This document shows positions 1-9,703 of a stretch of DNA of 64,000 bases, in pieces (within the stretch, counting starts at the first letter, position 1; every line of letters begins with the position of its first letter). The stretch covers positions 1 through 64,000 of the forward strand of contig JAMCQR010000065.1 of assembly GCA_023379555.1 (NCBI GenBank), read 5' to 3'. The translations under genes and the position numbers were made by a program. A model generated the notes under the pieces. It ran no database searches. It saw only the letters and a program-made list of their open reading frames with translations, and was not told the origin of the DNA. The stretch is from Thermoplasmatota archaeon. GTDB lineage: Archaea > Thermoplasmatota > Thermoplasmata > Thermoplasmatales > GCA-001856825.

Positions 1-2
1 AC

Positions 3-506
3 TTAATCGCTCCAGAACAAGCTTTTGGAGTCAGAGACACCAATAATGTAAAAGTCATGTCAATGAGGGAGTTTGAGAGAAGGGAAATCGAACCGGAGCT
101 AGGAAAGGTCGTCAAGATCGGAGACAGATACGGGAGGATCATAACCGTGACTCCGGGCAGGGTAGTAGTTGATTTCAATCACCCCCTGGCGGGGAAGTCT
201 CTTAAATATCAATACAAGGTACTCGAGAAAATCGAGAAGGAAACTGAAAAAATAAGGGCAATCATCGAAATTAATTACTCGAAGGATATTGATAAATTCA
301 AAATACACAATGGAGAGGAGATAACTATTACTATACCTGATTCAGCGAAAATTGATGATTCTTGGCCACTAGCAAAATTTGCAATTGTAGGTGGGATAAG
401 GGAGCACGTCGCAAACAAAACAGTAGTGATAAAGGAAATTTTTGAAAAGAGGATTGAAGAGAAAAAAGAGGAGGCAATGGAAACCAAGGAAGCACCGCCC
501 TCTTGA
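3..506 (+). CDS. FKBP-type peptidyl-prolyl cis-trans isomerase, long archaeal type (5' end outside window)
   Basis: The reading frame is open to the left edge, so the N-terminal FKBP core is missing. The visible start reads LIAPEQAFGVRDTNNV and continues into an ATG at 57 that is internal, not the start. What remains is the end of the FKBP/SlyD-type insert region (GDRYGRIITVTPGRVVVDFNHPLAGK; the VDFNHPLAG stretch is a hallmark of SlyD-like FKBPs) followed by a charged domain of about 80 residues, as in the long archaeal FKBPs. The expected role is prolyl isomerisation and chaperoning of cytoplasmic proteins. The tail is rich in Glu and Lys. The stop lies 13 bases before the release factor gene, so the two are probably co-transcribed. 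Confidence 0.9.
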   Translation, partial: LIAPEQAFGVRDTNNVKVMSMREFERREIEPELGKVVKIGDRYGRIITVTPGRVVVDFNHPLAGKSLKYQYKVLEKIEKETEKIRAIIEINYSKDIDKFKIHNGEEITITIPDSAKIDDSWPLAKFAIVGGIREHVANKTVVIKEIFEKRIEEKKEEAMETKEAPPS

Positions 507-519
507 TTCTCTTGGAGTC

Positions 520-1761
520 ATGATGTCGCAACTAGAAGAAAATAAGAAGGAAATAGAAAAAGCACTGAAGGAATACCAGTTCAAGAAATACGTTACTGAG
601 ATCAGGAAACTTGAGGGGAGAGGGACAGAACTTATTTCCGTTTACGTCCCCCCGGGGAGGCAGATCAGTGATGTAATTGCGTACCTCAGGGACGAATACT
701 CAACATCCACCAATATCAAAAGCAAGACAACTAGGAAAAATGTAACTTCTGCCATAGAGAGCATAATGAGCAAGCTGAAGTACTACCGTTCCCCTCCTGA
801 GAACGGCCTGGCGGTTTTCGTTGGTTATGTTCCATCAAAGGGAGACCAGAGCGAAATGGTATCCTATTTCATCGAGCCGCCACAACAGATTACCAGTTTC
901 TTATATCGATGCGACTCAAAGTTCTACCTGGGTCCGATTCTACCAATGCTTGAACATAAGGATGTCTATGGGCTCATTGTCATAGATAGGGCCGAAGCGA
1001 CGATTGGACTCTTAAAAGGGGCAAGAATAGAAGTAATTGAAAACAAGGAATCGCAGGTCCCCAGCAAGCATCACCAAGGAGGGCAGAGCTCGCGAAGATA
1101 TGAAAGATTAATCGAAATTGCAGCCCACGAATTTTTCACGAAAATTGGGGGAATTGCATCTGCAGCTTTCCTGAAAGAACCTGATTTGAAAGGTGTTCTT
1201 ATAGGAGGTCCAGGGTCTACAAAGGAATTCTTTTACAAAAAAGAATACCTTCAGTATCAAATCCAGCAAAAAGTAGTTGACCTGTATGACGTGGGGTATA
1301 CGAATGAGTACGGGTTGAAGGAGCTTGTTGAGAAAGCGAGCGAAACATTGGATCAACTTGAGGTGGCAAAGGAGAAGAGGATCATAGAGAGGCTTCTGGT
1401 GGAGATAAAGAAAGGTTCCGGGCTGGCTGCCTACGGTGACGTTGAGATAATGAAATATTTAAAGGAAGGAAAAGTTGACACGCTGATCATCTCAAAAGGT
1501 TTGAAAAAGTTCCAGTTCAAGTACAGGTGCGAAAATGACGGGGAAGAACTTACGGAGATTTCACAGGAGGAAAAGGTGCATAACTGCCAGAAGTGCAATT
1601 CCCAAATGGTTCCAGTTGAGAAGGTGGATCTGATAGAGGAATATATTGAACTGGGGCAGAAGAGCGATTCAAAGATTGAGCTGGTTAGCGACGAATCTGA
1701 CGAAGGGTCCCTATTCCTCAGGGCATTTGGTGGCATTGGAGCCATATTGCGATATTCTTGA
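520..1761 (+). CDS. prf1: Peptide chain release factor aRF1 (eRF1 family)
   Basis: This is the single archaeal release factor that reads all three stop codons and triggers peptidyl-tRNA hydrolysis in the ribosomal A site. Family marks are all present: the stop-codon-reading NIKS motif (NIKSKTTRKNV), the YxCxxxF motif (YRCDSKF), the catalytic GGQ loop (HHQGGQSSRRYERL), and a C-terminal zinc ribbon with CxxC-type pairs (RCEND...NCQKCNSQ). The frame is open upstream to 442, but that part is basic and overlaps the FKBP gene. I chose ATG 520 because a GGAG lies at 514-517 and the product then has 413 residues, the usual archaeal length. ATG 523 is equally possible. Confidence 0.96.
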   Translation: MMSQLEENKKEIEKALKEYQFKKYVTEIRKLEGRGTELISVYVPPGRQISDVIAYLRDEYSTSTNIKSKTTRKNVTSAIESIMSKLKYYRSPPENGLAVFVGYVPSKGDQSEMVSYFIEPPQQITSFLYRCDSKFYLGPILPMLEHKDVYGLIVIDRAEATIGLLKGARIEVIENKESQVPSKHHQGGQSSRRYERLIEIAAHEFFTKIGGIASAAFLKEPDLKGVLIGGPGSTKEFFYKKEYLQYQIQQKVVDLYDVGYTNEYGLKELVEKASETLDQLEVAKEKRIIERLLVEIKKGSGLAAYGDVEIMKYLKEGKVDTLIISKGLKKFQFKYRCENDGEELTEISQEEKVHNCQKCNSQMVPVEKVDLIEEYIELGQKSDSKIELVSDESDEGSLFLRAFGGIGAILRYS

Positions 1762-1932
1762 AAGAAAACCACTGAAGGCATTACCAATTTTCCATTTAAT
1801 TGCTGTCATTTTATATCTAACTAATAAACGTGAAAAGTGAAAATTTCTCTCTCTGGGAAAGGAGGTAACGATATAACCCTCTATGAATAATGTACCATAA
1901 TATTCAAGTACGTAGTGAAAACTGAACTCCTT

Positions 1933-3870
1933 ATGGACTATAAAAAGTTCCTTGGAATCTTCATTTTTATCGCTTTAATCGCATCACCCATGTTATACCT
2001 ACATAGCGCCCATGGGACTGCGTGGACAGGCCCCGAACCAACTCCAACTAACCTTGTTCTATACCTTCACAATTCCTCAAAAGGAGTCCCAGTTGGTGCC
2101 GTGACTTATTTAAATGTACTCTCCACCGTCAACGATACGTTTTCCCCGTGGACCAATTCAGGAGAGGTCACAACCGGGATGCACTATGTATCTGAATCAT
2201 TCGTAGTCTCTCCCCAACTAGCTTCCTCGCTGGTCTTCAATGGTACAATTTACGCAGGTTTATACATGAACCAGACTGGGAGTTCCCCGACGGGTGGATC
2301 GACAACTGTGTATGTGTACTCGGTGACCGCAGACGGACAGAAATCAATACTTGGTTCATACACTAATTCGAACTCCCTTATTCCAACAGGTTCGAAACCC
2401 AGTGGGACGCCCGTCCTTCTCAGGGGGCCCACACTCAACGAGACCGTTCCAACTAACGATACTGTCATGGTGGACATTAACGTTACTGGAAGTTCTTCGG
2501 AGCATTATGGAATCTGGTGGGGAAGGGTCAACGGCACCTATTATCAGAGCAGCATCTTCCTTCCTGTCAGTACCTATTTGACGGTGTCTCAGGTACTAGT
2601 TAAAAATTTCAGCGGACAAAATGTCACCCTTCTCCCTGAAAATGTCAATAACACCACCCTAACTATTTTGGCAACGGTTGAAGATCCATTGGGTGCTTAC
2701 GATTTCCAAGAACATCAGGTAGACTTCTCAGTGCTGAATACTTCTGGGATGGTAATTTTTAGTTCCAAGATGAAACCGTATCCAGGTCCTTCCCCTCCTT
2801 ACGCCTCAGGTCAGACATACATACTCTCTTACAATTATTCCTCCCTAGTACCTGGGGAATACTATTTCAGAGTAAACTCCACCGACAATACCGATCATAA
2901 TTATTTGAACGTGAGTACTTCACCCTCCTACTTCGGGAGAGGTGCATCATCCTCTGTGTTGATCACGGTTGGCCTTCCACCTGTGTCCATTACAGCTAAG
3001 GTCCTGGATGAAAGGGGAGCAGGTGCCGTAGGCGCTGATGTCAGGGTCTCAGAGAGCGGGATGCTGGCTGCGATTAACACCACGAATGGAACGGGGGAAG
3101 CAGGGTTTATGCTTTCCCCTGGCGCAACCTACACCTTCACCGTCAGGTGGCAACAAATCGCTGTGGGGTCATTCAATGAAACTGTTTCAAATGTATCTCG
3201 CAATTTCACCCTTTATGCCCACATAATATATCCCACGTTCAGTGTGAGATCTCCCGGCGGGTTACCTGTTCCATATGCCCTCATTACATTGATACATCCA
3301 AACGGCAGCGTCTTTCCATTAATTGTCACAAGCGTTAACGGAACTTTTGCCCTTTCGCAGGTACCCTCAGGGACTTATGTCATGAGCATAATATACGACG
3401 ACACGGAAATTCTTTCATCATTCCCAGTGAATGTAACAAGTGGCAATGTCACTACGATAACAGTTCAGGATGTCTATTCGCTCTCAATTGAAACCAAGAC
3501 GGTCTCCGGATCGCCTCTATCAGGTGTGTTTGTGCAGGCAATGAATGAGACCACCGGAGCTGTCATAGCGTCTGGGATCACCGGATCGGACGGCGAGCTT
3601 CAATTTCTGGTGCCATCTGGCTCTTATGTTGTCACAGGAAGCTGGGTTTCAACATACGATATGACCCCGGTCAAACAGACCGATCAGCAAACAATCCAGG
3701 TTACATCCACAAAGATCGATGTTATAACTTTCACCGATGCATATCCTTCATTCTTCGCAACCGCCCTATTCCAGATCATTCTGGTGATTGTGTTACTCGT
3801 AGCGATCATCGTTTTTCTTTCAACAATGCTCATTCGCAATGGAGGGAGGCAGAGAAGAAGGTTCAGATGA
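1933..3870 (+). CDS. Secreted, membrane-anchored Asn/Ser/Thr-rich protein with carboxypeptidase-regulatory-like beta domains
   Basis: The product of about 645 residues begins with a signal peptide (KKFLGIFIFIALIASPMLYL). It continues as an extracellular region with many N-x-S/T sequons and ends in a single membrane helix (FFATALFQIILVIVLLVAII) and a basic cytoplasmic tail (RQRRRFR). In the second half, segments such as ITAKVLDERGAGAVGADVRV, FSVRSPGGLPVPYALITL and LSIETKTVSGSPLSGVFVQA repeat the pattern of carboxypeptidase-regulatory/CNA-B-like beta-sandwich modules. A GTG at 1915 is in frame, but ATG 1933 fits the signal peptide better and has an A/T-rich TATA-like stretch (1896-1906) about 30 bases upstream. 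It is probably a cell-surface glycoprotein. The ligand is unknown. Confidence 0.75.
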   Translation: MDYKKFLGIFIFIALIASPMLYLHSAHGTAWTGPEPTPTNLVLYLHNSSKGVPVGAVTYLNVLSTVNDTFSPWTNSGEVTTGMHYVSESFVVSPQLASSLVFNGTIYAGLYMNQTGSSPTGGSTTVYVYSVTADGQKSILGSYTNSNSLIPTGSKPSGTPVLLRGPTLNETVPTNDTVMVDINVTGSSSEHYGIWWGRVNGTYYQSSIFLPVSTYLTVSQVLVKNFSGQNVTLLPENVNNTTLTILATVEDPLGAYDFQEHQVDFSVLNTSGMVIFSSKMKPYPGPSPPYASGQTYILSYNYSSLVPGEYYFRVNSTDNTDHNYLNVSTSPSYFGRGASSSVLITVGLPPVSITAKVLDERGAGAVGADVRVSESGMLAAINTTNGTGEAGFMLSPGATYTFTVRWQQIAVGSFNETVSNVSRNFTLYAHIIYPTFSVRSPGGLPVPYALITLIHPNGSVFPLIVTSVNGTFALSQVPSGTYVMSIIYDDTEILSSFPVNVTSGNVTTITVQDVYSLSIETKTVSGSPLSGVFVQAMNETTGAVIASGITGSDGELQFLVPSGSYVVTGSWVSTYDMTPVKQTDQQTIQVTSTKIDVITFTDAYPSFFATALFQIILVIVLLVAIIVFLSTMLIRNGGRQRRRFR

Positions 3871-4031
3871 AATAAGAAACATATCCCATCCTTCTTCAAA
3901 TGACGTTGCTGAATCGACAGTATAGCACTTGACTGGTAGCCAAAATGGTCTCTGCGGCTATGGGGTGTTTAGAGTATTCTACATTCCATTCTTCGTGATA
4001 AAGGTTAAAAATTGAAAAGATATATTGTTCC
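3871..4031. promoter_or_regulatory. Intergenic region with promoter of the ppdK-eno-rpsB-memo operon
   Basis: The 161-base gap holds no gene. An A/T-rich element AAGGTTAAAAATTG (4001-4014) ends about 18 bases before the ATG at 4032, the spacing expected for an archaeal TATA element of a leaderless or nearly leaderless transcript. A similar AAGGTTAAA stretch precedes the TrmB-family gene at 26792. This was read by eye only. Confidence 0.4.
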
Positions 4032-6707
4032 ATGGCTGGAGATAAAAAATATATCTACACTTTTGAAGAAGGATCAAAGGAGATGAAGAATCTTCTTGGT
4101 GGAAAAGGTGCCGGGCTTGCTGAGATGACAAGGATAGGCCTTAGAACCCCACCAGGTTTTACGATCACAACAGAAGCCTGTAATTTCTATTTTCAAAATG
4201 GGAGACTGCCGGAAGGATTGTGGGATGATGTAGTGAAATCTATGGGAAACTTGGAAAGCAGAACTGGGAGAAAATTTGGTGGTTCCCCCAAGATTTTACT
4301 CGTTTCCGTAAGATCTGGCGCTCCAGTCTCCATGCCAGGGATGCTTGATACAGTTCTAAACCTTGGGCTCAACAGTGTGAATGTGGACGTTCTTGCAGCT
4401 GAGACCGGAAATCAGAGATTTGCTTGGGATTCCTACAGAAGATTCGTCCAGATGTTCGGCAGGATAGTCCTTGGGATCAATGGCAGGAAATTTGATGATA
4501 TCCTTGAACTGAAAAAAACGGAAAGAAACGTGAAGAATGACTATGAGCTTTCCGTAGGAGACTGGCAAGACATAGTTAAAGAATTCAGGGAAATAATTAA
4601 AAGCGAAGGGAAGGAATTACCAGATGACCCATATGAACAATTGTCACTCGCAATCAACGCAATATTCGACTCTTGGAAGAATGAACGTGCCGTAGTGTAC
4701 AGGAAAATTAACAATATTCCAGACTCTCTCGGGACTGCAGTCTCGGTGGTGACTATGGTTTATGGTAACACCGGAACTAACTCTGCAACGGGAGTATGTT
4801 TCACAAGGGACCCAAATACGGGCGAAAAGAAGCTATACGGGGAGTATCTGGTGAATGCCCAAGGAGAAGACGTGGTCGCAGGAATAAGAACGCCTTCACC
4901 CATAGAAAAACTCAAGGCAGAGATACCAAAATCATACGATGACCTAGAAAGATCCGCGGAAATACTGGAATCACATTACAAGGACGTCCAGGATATAGAA
5001 TTCACGATTCAGGATGGTACATTCTACTTGCTCCAGACAAGGAGTGCAAAGAGGAGCGCATTCGCTGCTGTAAAAATAGCAATCGACTTTCTAAAAGAGA
5101 AGAAGGTGTCACCCAGCCAAGCAGTGAATATGGTCGAACCATTTCAAATTGACCAGCTTCTTCACCCCCAGGTGAACGTAACGGTGGCGGGGAATCCGAT
5201 CGCAAAGGGCTTAGCTGCCAGCCCTGGCGCCGGAAGTGGAAAAATCGTCCTTCAACCAGATGAAGCTGTCACCATGAACCAAAATGGGGAAAAAGTTGTA
5301 CTGGTCAGGAACGAGACGCTTGCGGACGATGTTCACGGGATAGCTGTTTCCCAGGCAGTTCTGACCGCTAGAGGAGGAATGACGTCTCACGCAGCAGTTG
5401 TGGCAAGGGCGATGGGGAAACCGGCAATAGTGGGATCAGAAGACGTGAAGATCGAACTTGGGGAAAGGACAGTACGGTTCAGGGGCATTGAGCTTAAAGA
5501 GCATGAAGAGATCACGGTCGATGGAACGACAGGCCTCGTATTCAAAGGAAAGGTTCCACTCATCGCTCCCGAGCTGGGGAATGAGTTCCAGGAATTTATG
5601 AAAGTGTGCAAAAGAGTGAAGAAGCTTGGTGTACTCGCCAATGCTAATACTCCGGAAGAAGCACTGCTTGCCAGAAAGAACGGTGCTGAAGGAATAGGGC
5701 TAGCGAGGACCGAGAGGATGTTCCTTGGCGCTGATAGGATACCAGTCATGAGAGAGATGATTATGTCTGATAACTATGAGGCACGGAAGAAGCTGCTGGA
5801 AAAGTTACTTCCTCTCCAGTACAACGATTTTGTTGAGTTCTTCAGGACCATGGATGGCTTCCCAGTCATAATTAGACTTCTTGACCCTCCCTTGCATGAG
5901 TTCCTTCCAAAGAAGGAGGATCTTATGGTTGAGTTGACTGAACTCAAATACGAACTCAAGAGTAGAAATACAAAGGGGAAGGATAAGGTAAGGAAAACGG
6001 TTGCCGAGAAAGAGGGGATCTTGAAGAAGGTGAATGCCCTGTCTGAATTCAATCCTATGATAGGATTCAGAGGAATTAGGGTTGGAGTTGTTTACCCTGA
6101 AATCTATGAGATGCAGACGAGGGCAATAATAAGGGCAGCATTAAAGGTGAAAGAGGAAGGCAGAACTGTCATCCCAGAAATAATGATACCGCTAACCATA
6201 GAAAAGAGGGAGCTGGCCACTGTAAGGGACAGACTTATCCCAGTGATTAAGGAGGAATTGAAAGGGAAGGACCTTACTTACAAATTCGGGACAATGATAG
6301 AGACCCCAAGAGGTGCTCTTATGGCAGGGGAAATAGCTGAAACTGCCGAATTTTTCAGTTTCGGGACTAACGACCTGACTCAGATGACACTCGGCTTCTC
6401 AAGGGATGATGTTGAAGCGACATTCCTGCCAAAATATCTGGAACTTGGAATCTTCCCCAAAAATCCGTTTGAGAGTCTTGATAGAAGCGGAGTTGGCGAA
6501 CTCATGAGAATCTGCACGGAGAGAGGTATAAAGAAAAGACCAGAAATAGAGATAGGAATTTGCGGTGAACATGGGGGCGATCCAGACTCAGTAAAATTCT
6601 GTCACGAGATTGGTCTGAAATATGTGTCAGCATCCCCTTTCAGAATACCGATAGCAATTCTGGCTGCTGCTCAGGCAAATTCCTCCAATTACAAGGGTGA
6701 TTATTGA
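4032..6707 (+). CDS. ppdK: Pyruvate, phosphate dikinase
   Basis: The enzyme interconverts pyruvate, ATP and phosphate with PEP, AMP and pyrophosphate in the cytoplasm. The 891 residues match the family length. The order is an N-terminal ATP-grasp nucleotide-binding domain (GGKGAGLAEM near residue 25; SVRSGAPVSMPGMLDT), a central phosphohistidine domain with catalytic His at about residue 453 (GGMTSHAAVVARAMGKPA), and a C-terminal PEP/pyruvate TIM barrel with the catalytic Cys at about residue 844 (GICGEHGGDP). The stop codon is followed directly by the enolase ATG (TGA ATG), so the two steps of lower glycolysis around PEP are transcriptionally and probably translationally coupled. In archaea of this group PPDK can work towards pyruvate or towards PEP; the sequence does not decide the direction. 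Confidence 0.97.
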   Translation: MAGDKKYIYTFEEGSKEMKNLLGGKGAGLAEMTRIGLRTPPGFTITTEACNFYFQNGRLPEGLWDDVVKSMGNLESRTGRKFGGSPKILLVSVRSGAPVSMPGMLDTVLNLGLNSVNVDVLAAETGNQRFAWDSYRRFVQMFGRIVLGINGRKFDDILELKKTERNVKNDYELSVGDWQDIVKEFREIIKSEGKELPDDPYEQLSLAINAIFDSWKNERAVVYRKINNIPDSLGTAVSVVTMVYGNTGTNSATGVCFTRDPNTGEKKLYGEYLVNAQGEDVVAGIRTPSPIEKLKAEIPKSYDDLERSAEILESHYKDVQDIEFTIQDGTFYLLQTRSAKRSAFAAVKIAIDFLKEKKVSPSQAVNMVEPFQIDQLLHPQVNVTVAGNPIAKGLAASPGAGSGKIVLQPDEAVTMNQNGEKVVLVRNETLADDVHGIAVSQAVLTARGGMTSHAAVVARAMGKPAIVGSEDVKIELGERTVRFRGIELKEHEEITVDGTTGLVFKGKVPLIAPELGNEFQEFMKVCKRVKKLGVLANANTPEEALLARKNGAEGIGLARTERMFLGADRIPVMREMIMSDNYEARKKLLEKLLPLQYNDFVEFFRTMDGFPVIIRLLDPPLHEFLPKKEDLMVELTELKYELKSRNTKGKDKVRKTVAEKEGILKKVNALSEFNPMIGFRGIRVGVVYPEIYEMQTRAIIRAALKVKEEGRTVIPEIMIPLTIEKRELATVRDRLIPVIKEELKGKDLTYKFGTMIETPRGALMAGEIAETAEFFSFGTNDLTQMTLGFSRDDVEATFLPKYLELGIFPKNPFESLDRSGVGELMRICTERGIKKRPEIEIGICGEHGGDPDSVKFCHEIGLKYVSASPFRIPIAILAAAQANSSNYKGDY

Positions 6708-7913
6708 ATGTCAGAAATTGTCGATGGAAGGATCAGGAAAATTCTGGATTCGCGAGGGAACCCTACCGTGGAAGTTGAAGTGTATACAGGTTTAGGTAGA
6801 GGAGTTTCAGCTGCACCAAGCGGAGCATCGAAAGGGGCAACTGAAGTCAAGGACTATCCTGAGGGGGGAGTGGACGCCTCCGTCAATATTTTCAAGAAAA
6901 AGGTGCTTAAAGAATTGCGAGGACTTGAAGCAACTGATCAGGAGGAGATAGATAGAAAGCTTGAGGAGATAGATGGGACGGCAGATTTTTCAAATATTGG
7001 CGGAAACCTTGCGGTAGCCATTTCAATGGCAAATGCATTCGCCGCAGCGGATGAACTTGGAATCCCTCTCTTCAGGCACCTGGGTGGATTAAACTATTCC
7101 ATGCCTATTCCACTGGGAAACGTTGTGGGAGGAGGGGCTCATGCAGTAAATGGGACAACGATTCAGGAATTCCTGGTGGCATCTCACTCCCGAGACATAT
7201 TTGATGCGATAAGAACTAACTCTCTTGTTCATAAGAAAATAAAGGAGATGGCCACCAAGGAAATGAACACGCCACTTGGAATGGGAGACGAGAAGGCCTG
7301 GGTGCTCCCTTTCGGAGATGAAAAGGTTATAAATATGATAGCTCAGGCAGTTTCGGAAGTTTCAGACTCCACCTCCCTGAAAATAGAGAAGGGGATGGAT
7401 CTCGCAGCTTCCAATTACTTCAAGGATGGCAGGTATCAGTACAGGGACAGGAAACTGGATAAGAATGAACAGGTGTCCTTCGTTGAATCCATCATAAATG
7501 ATCATGGTTTTACCATCATAGAGGATCCTTTTGATGAGGAGGATTTTGAATCGTTCGCGGAACTTACAAAGAGGGTTGGAAACAAGGCAATGATTATTGG
7601 GGACGACCTTTATACCACGAACTATGACAGACTGAAAAAGGGGATTGAAATGAAGGCAACAAATGCAATTTTACTAAAACCAAACCAGGTCGGAACAGTT
7701 TCCAGGTTGCTTAGAACATGGAGACTGGCCAAGACAAATGGATTCGGCTCTGTCGTTTCCCACCGGAGTGGCGAGACTGATGATTTCTTCATATCCCATC
7801 TTGGAGTTGCAATTGGTGCCAACTACCTCAAGGCAGGGACGGTCGGCGGGGAAAGAATAGCAAAATTAAATGAACTCGTAAGAATTCAGGAAGAGATAGG
7901 TGTAATCAGATGA
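6708..7913 (+). CDS. eno: Enolase
   Basis: The enzyme dehydrates 2-phosphoglycerate to PEP. The 401 residues are slightly short for the family but complete. The N-terminal signature RKILDSRGNPTVEVEV with SGASKGATE, the metal ligands (IIEDPFDEEDF and MIIGDDLYTTN) and the catalytic lysine segment (AILLKPNQVGT) followed by SHRSGETDD are all present. It starts immediately after the PPDK stop and overlaps the S2 gene by four bases (ATGA). Eno next to rpsB is a familiar archaeal arrangement; PPDK in front of it ties PEP production to PEP use. Confidence 0.98.
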   Translation: MSEIVDGRIRKILDSRGNPTVEVEVYTGLGRGVSAAPSGASKGATEVKDYPEGGVDASVNIFKKKVLKELRGLEATDQEEIDRKLEEIDGTADFSNIGGNLAVAISMANAFAAADELGIPLFRHLGGLNYSMPIPLGNVVGGGAHAVNGTTIQEFLVASHSRDIFDAIRTNSLVHKKIKEMATKEMNTPLGMGDEKAWVLPFGDEKVINMIAQAVSEVSDSTSLKIEKGMDLAASNYFKDGRYQYRDRKLDKNEQVSFVESIINDHGFTIIEDPFDEEDFESFAELTKRVGNKAMIIGDDLYTTNYDRLKKGIEMKATNAILLKPNQVGTVSRLLRTWRLAKTNGFGSVVSHRSGETDDFFISHLGVAIGANYLKAGTVGGERIAKLNELVRIQEEIGVIR

Positions 7914-8494
7914 GTGATCTACTGATATCGGAAGAAGCGTATAGGAACTCTGCAATTCATATTGGAACAAAAATAAGAAGTGCAGACATGAAGAGATTCA
8001 CCGCTTATGTGAATAAGGAAGGGTTGAATATACTGGATATTAAGAAGATAGATGAGAGGATCAAGGTTGCTGCTAAATTCCTTTCAAAATATGATCCGAG
8101 CGGGATTGTTTTTGTTGCCTCAAGAGAATATGCAAAGAAACCGGTGAAAGCAGCGGCTGCAGCAATTTCAGCCAAGGCACTTACTGAGAGGTTCATACCT
8201 GGTTCATTTACAAACCCAGACATCCCACTGTACACGGAGCCTGACGTGATAGTAGTTAACGACCCAGCAACAGATAGCCAAGCACTGAGAGAAGCTGTCG
8301 CCAATGGTGTACCGGTGGTTGCCCTTTGCCATACCAACAACAGTACATCTTTTGTAGATTTAGTACTTCCAGGAAATAACAAGGGGAGGGAAAGCCTTGC
8401 CCTGATATATTACCTCCTTACGAAAGAAATTCTCAAATTGAAAGAAAAGGATACTAGCCAGATCAAACAGGAGGATTTCCTCGCAGAGTTATGA
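7910..8494 (+). CDS. rpsB: Small ribosomal subunit protein uS2
   Basis: This is a 30S subunit protein. At 194 residues it is typical of the compact archaeal/eukaryotic S2 (SA) family. Recognisable segments are HIGTKIRSADMKRF near the N terminus, the FVASREYAKKPVKAAA block, FIPGSFTNPDI, and EPDVIVVNDPATDSQALREA followed by VPVVALCHTNN. The start overlaps the enolase stop by four bases and the stop overlaps the MEMO gene by four bases, so all are read from one message. Confidence 0.97.
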   Translation: MSDLLISEEAYRNSAIHIGTKIRSADMKRFTAYVNKEGLNILDIKKIDERIKVAAKFLSKYDPSGIVFVASREYAKKPVKAAAAAISAKALTERFIPGSFTNPDIPLYTEPDVIVVNDPATDSQALREAVANGVPVVALCHTNNSTSFVDLVLPGNNKGRESLALIYYLLTKEILKLKEKDTSQIKQEDFLAEL

Positions 8495-9297
8495 GAAGAC
8501 CGTATGTAGCTGGAACCTTCTACCCTTACGATCCGGAGGAACTGAAGGAAAAGATAGTATGGTCTTTTACCCATTCATATGGCCCAGGTTATATCTCTGA
8601 CGTAGCTGAGAATTCTCCAAGAATGGGTATTATTTCACCACATGCCGGTTATGACTACAGTGGTCCTGTAGCCGCTTTTTCATTCAATGCTCTGGCAAAT
8701 TCCGGACGCTATGACTATTTTATAATAATAGGCCCGAACCATACTGGTCTTGGGAGTCCAATTTCTGTCGGGTCCGAGGATTATATGACCCCGCTGGGGA
8801 AGGCCAAAATTAGGGAAGATGTTGTTACCGAAATCACTGATGATTACATCAAAGTTGATAATCTCGCCCACCTGAGGGAGCATTCGGTGGAAGTCCAGAT
8901 ACCTTTTCTCCAGTACATTTATGGAGATGTTGACATAGTTCCCATTGTGATGATGGACCAAAGCATGGAAGCTGCAGAAAGACTCAAATCCAGGTTTTCT
9001 AAATTGAAAGGCAATTACGCCATAATCGCAAGTTCAGACCTGAACCACTACCTCCCACTTAACAAACTGAAACAGCTTGATGGATATTTTTCAAAGGCAA
9101 TACTCACACGGGATTATAAGGCAATATACAGATACGTATATTCTGAAGAAATAACTGCGTGCGGCTTCGGTCCAATCGTGACTTTGATGCTTGCTAATTC
9201 TGGAAAAATAGAACTTCTGAAATTATCAAATTCAATCGAAATAAATGGCGGAAGTGAAGGTGTTGGCTACGCCTCATTCTCAATATTCAGGAAATAA
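8491..9297 (+). CDS. MEMO1 family protein
   Basis: The protein (268 residues) belongs to the MEMO family, whose fold resembles LigB-type non-haem iron dioxygenases and whose archaeal role is not settled. Family blocks are RRPYVAGTFYPYDPEEL at the start, the histidine motif ISPHAGYDYSGPVAA, GPNHTGLGSPISV, REHSVEVQIPFLQYI, SSDLNHYLPL and ITACGFGPI. These supply the conserved His/Cys/Asp pocket residues. It overlaps S2 by four bases. Adjacency of memo to rpsB is common in archaea and suggests a shared housekeeping link rather than a specific function. Confidence 0.93.
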   Translation: MRRPYVAGTFYPYDPEELKEKIVWSFTHSYGPGYISDVAENSPRMGIISPHAGYDYSGPVAAFSFNALANSGRYDYFIIIGPNHTGLGSPISVGSEDYMTPLGKAKIREDVVTEITDDYIKVDNLAHLREHSVEVQIPFLQYIYGDVDIVPIVMMDQSMEAAERLKSRFSKLKGNYAIIASSDLNHYLPLNKLKQLDGYFSKAILTRDYKAIYRYVYSEEITACGFGPIVTLMLANSGKIELLKLSNSIEINGGSEGVGYASFSIFRK

Positions 9298-9703
9298 ACG
9301 ATTTTCATTATCAACAATGAACAATCGATTTCAAAGTCGTTAATCCCTTCTTTCTTCATTTCTATTTACTGAAAGACGCTAAAAATCATCCTTTCAGGGA
9401 TAGTTTGAATATTCCGCTTCTGTTGGAAGCTAGCATAGTACCGCTGATAACTTCCAGTCATTTCTCCATTCCAAAATATTCACTTCAAATAAGATACTGT
9501 TAGAATAGAGCTTCTCCCTGGTTTTTCCTTTCCTATTATTTATGGGTGTATACAACATCAACTGCTGCCGAAATGGAGAGGCCAATTCTAGAGTGAATTA
9601 TAATGTGATTAAGTGGCACGTCATATCATTATGTTTATTTTCTCCGCATCAAATAATTGTTTCCCGGAAATGTTTCATACGTTCTCTTCCCTTCTAGCTG
9701 GAG
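9298..9703. other. 406-base intergenic region between convergent units; no gene seen
   Basis: The region is A/T-rich with several pyrimidine stretches (for example TTCCTTTCCTATTATTT near 9526). It separates the MEMO gene from the end of a minus-strand operon, so terminators for both are expected here. I saw no reading frame with protein-like composition, no tRNA-like fold and no clear repeat. Confidence 0.5.

Noticed and set aside
442..519. N-terminal extension of aRF1 (26 basic residues)
   Set aside because: It overlaps the FKBP coding end, is not seen in aRF1 proteins, and ATG 520 with an upstream GGAG explains the start.
2380..2410. GGTTCGAAACCC resembling a tRNA T-arm
   Set aside because: No matching acceptor, D or anticodon stems surround it and it lies inside a continuous secreted-protein frame.
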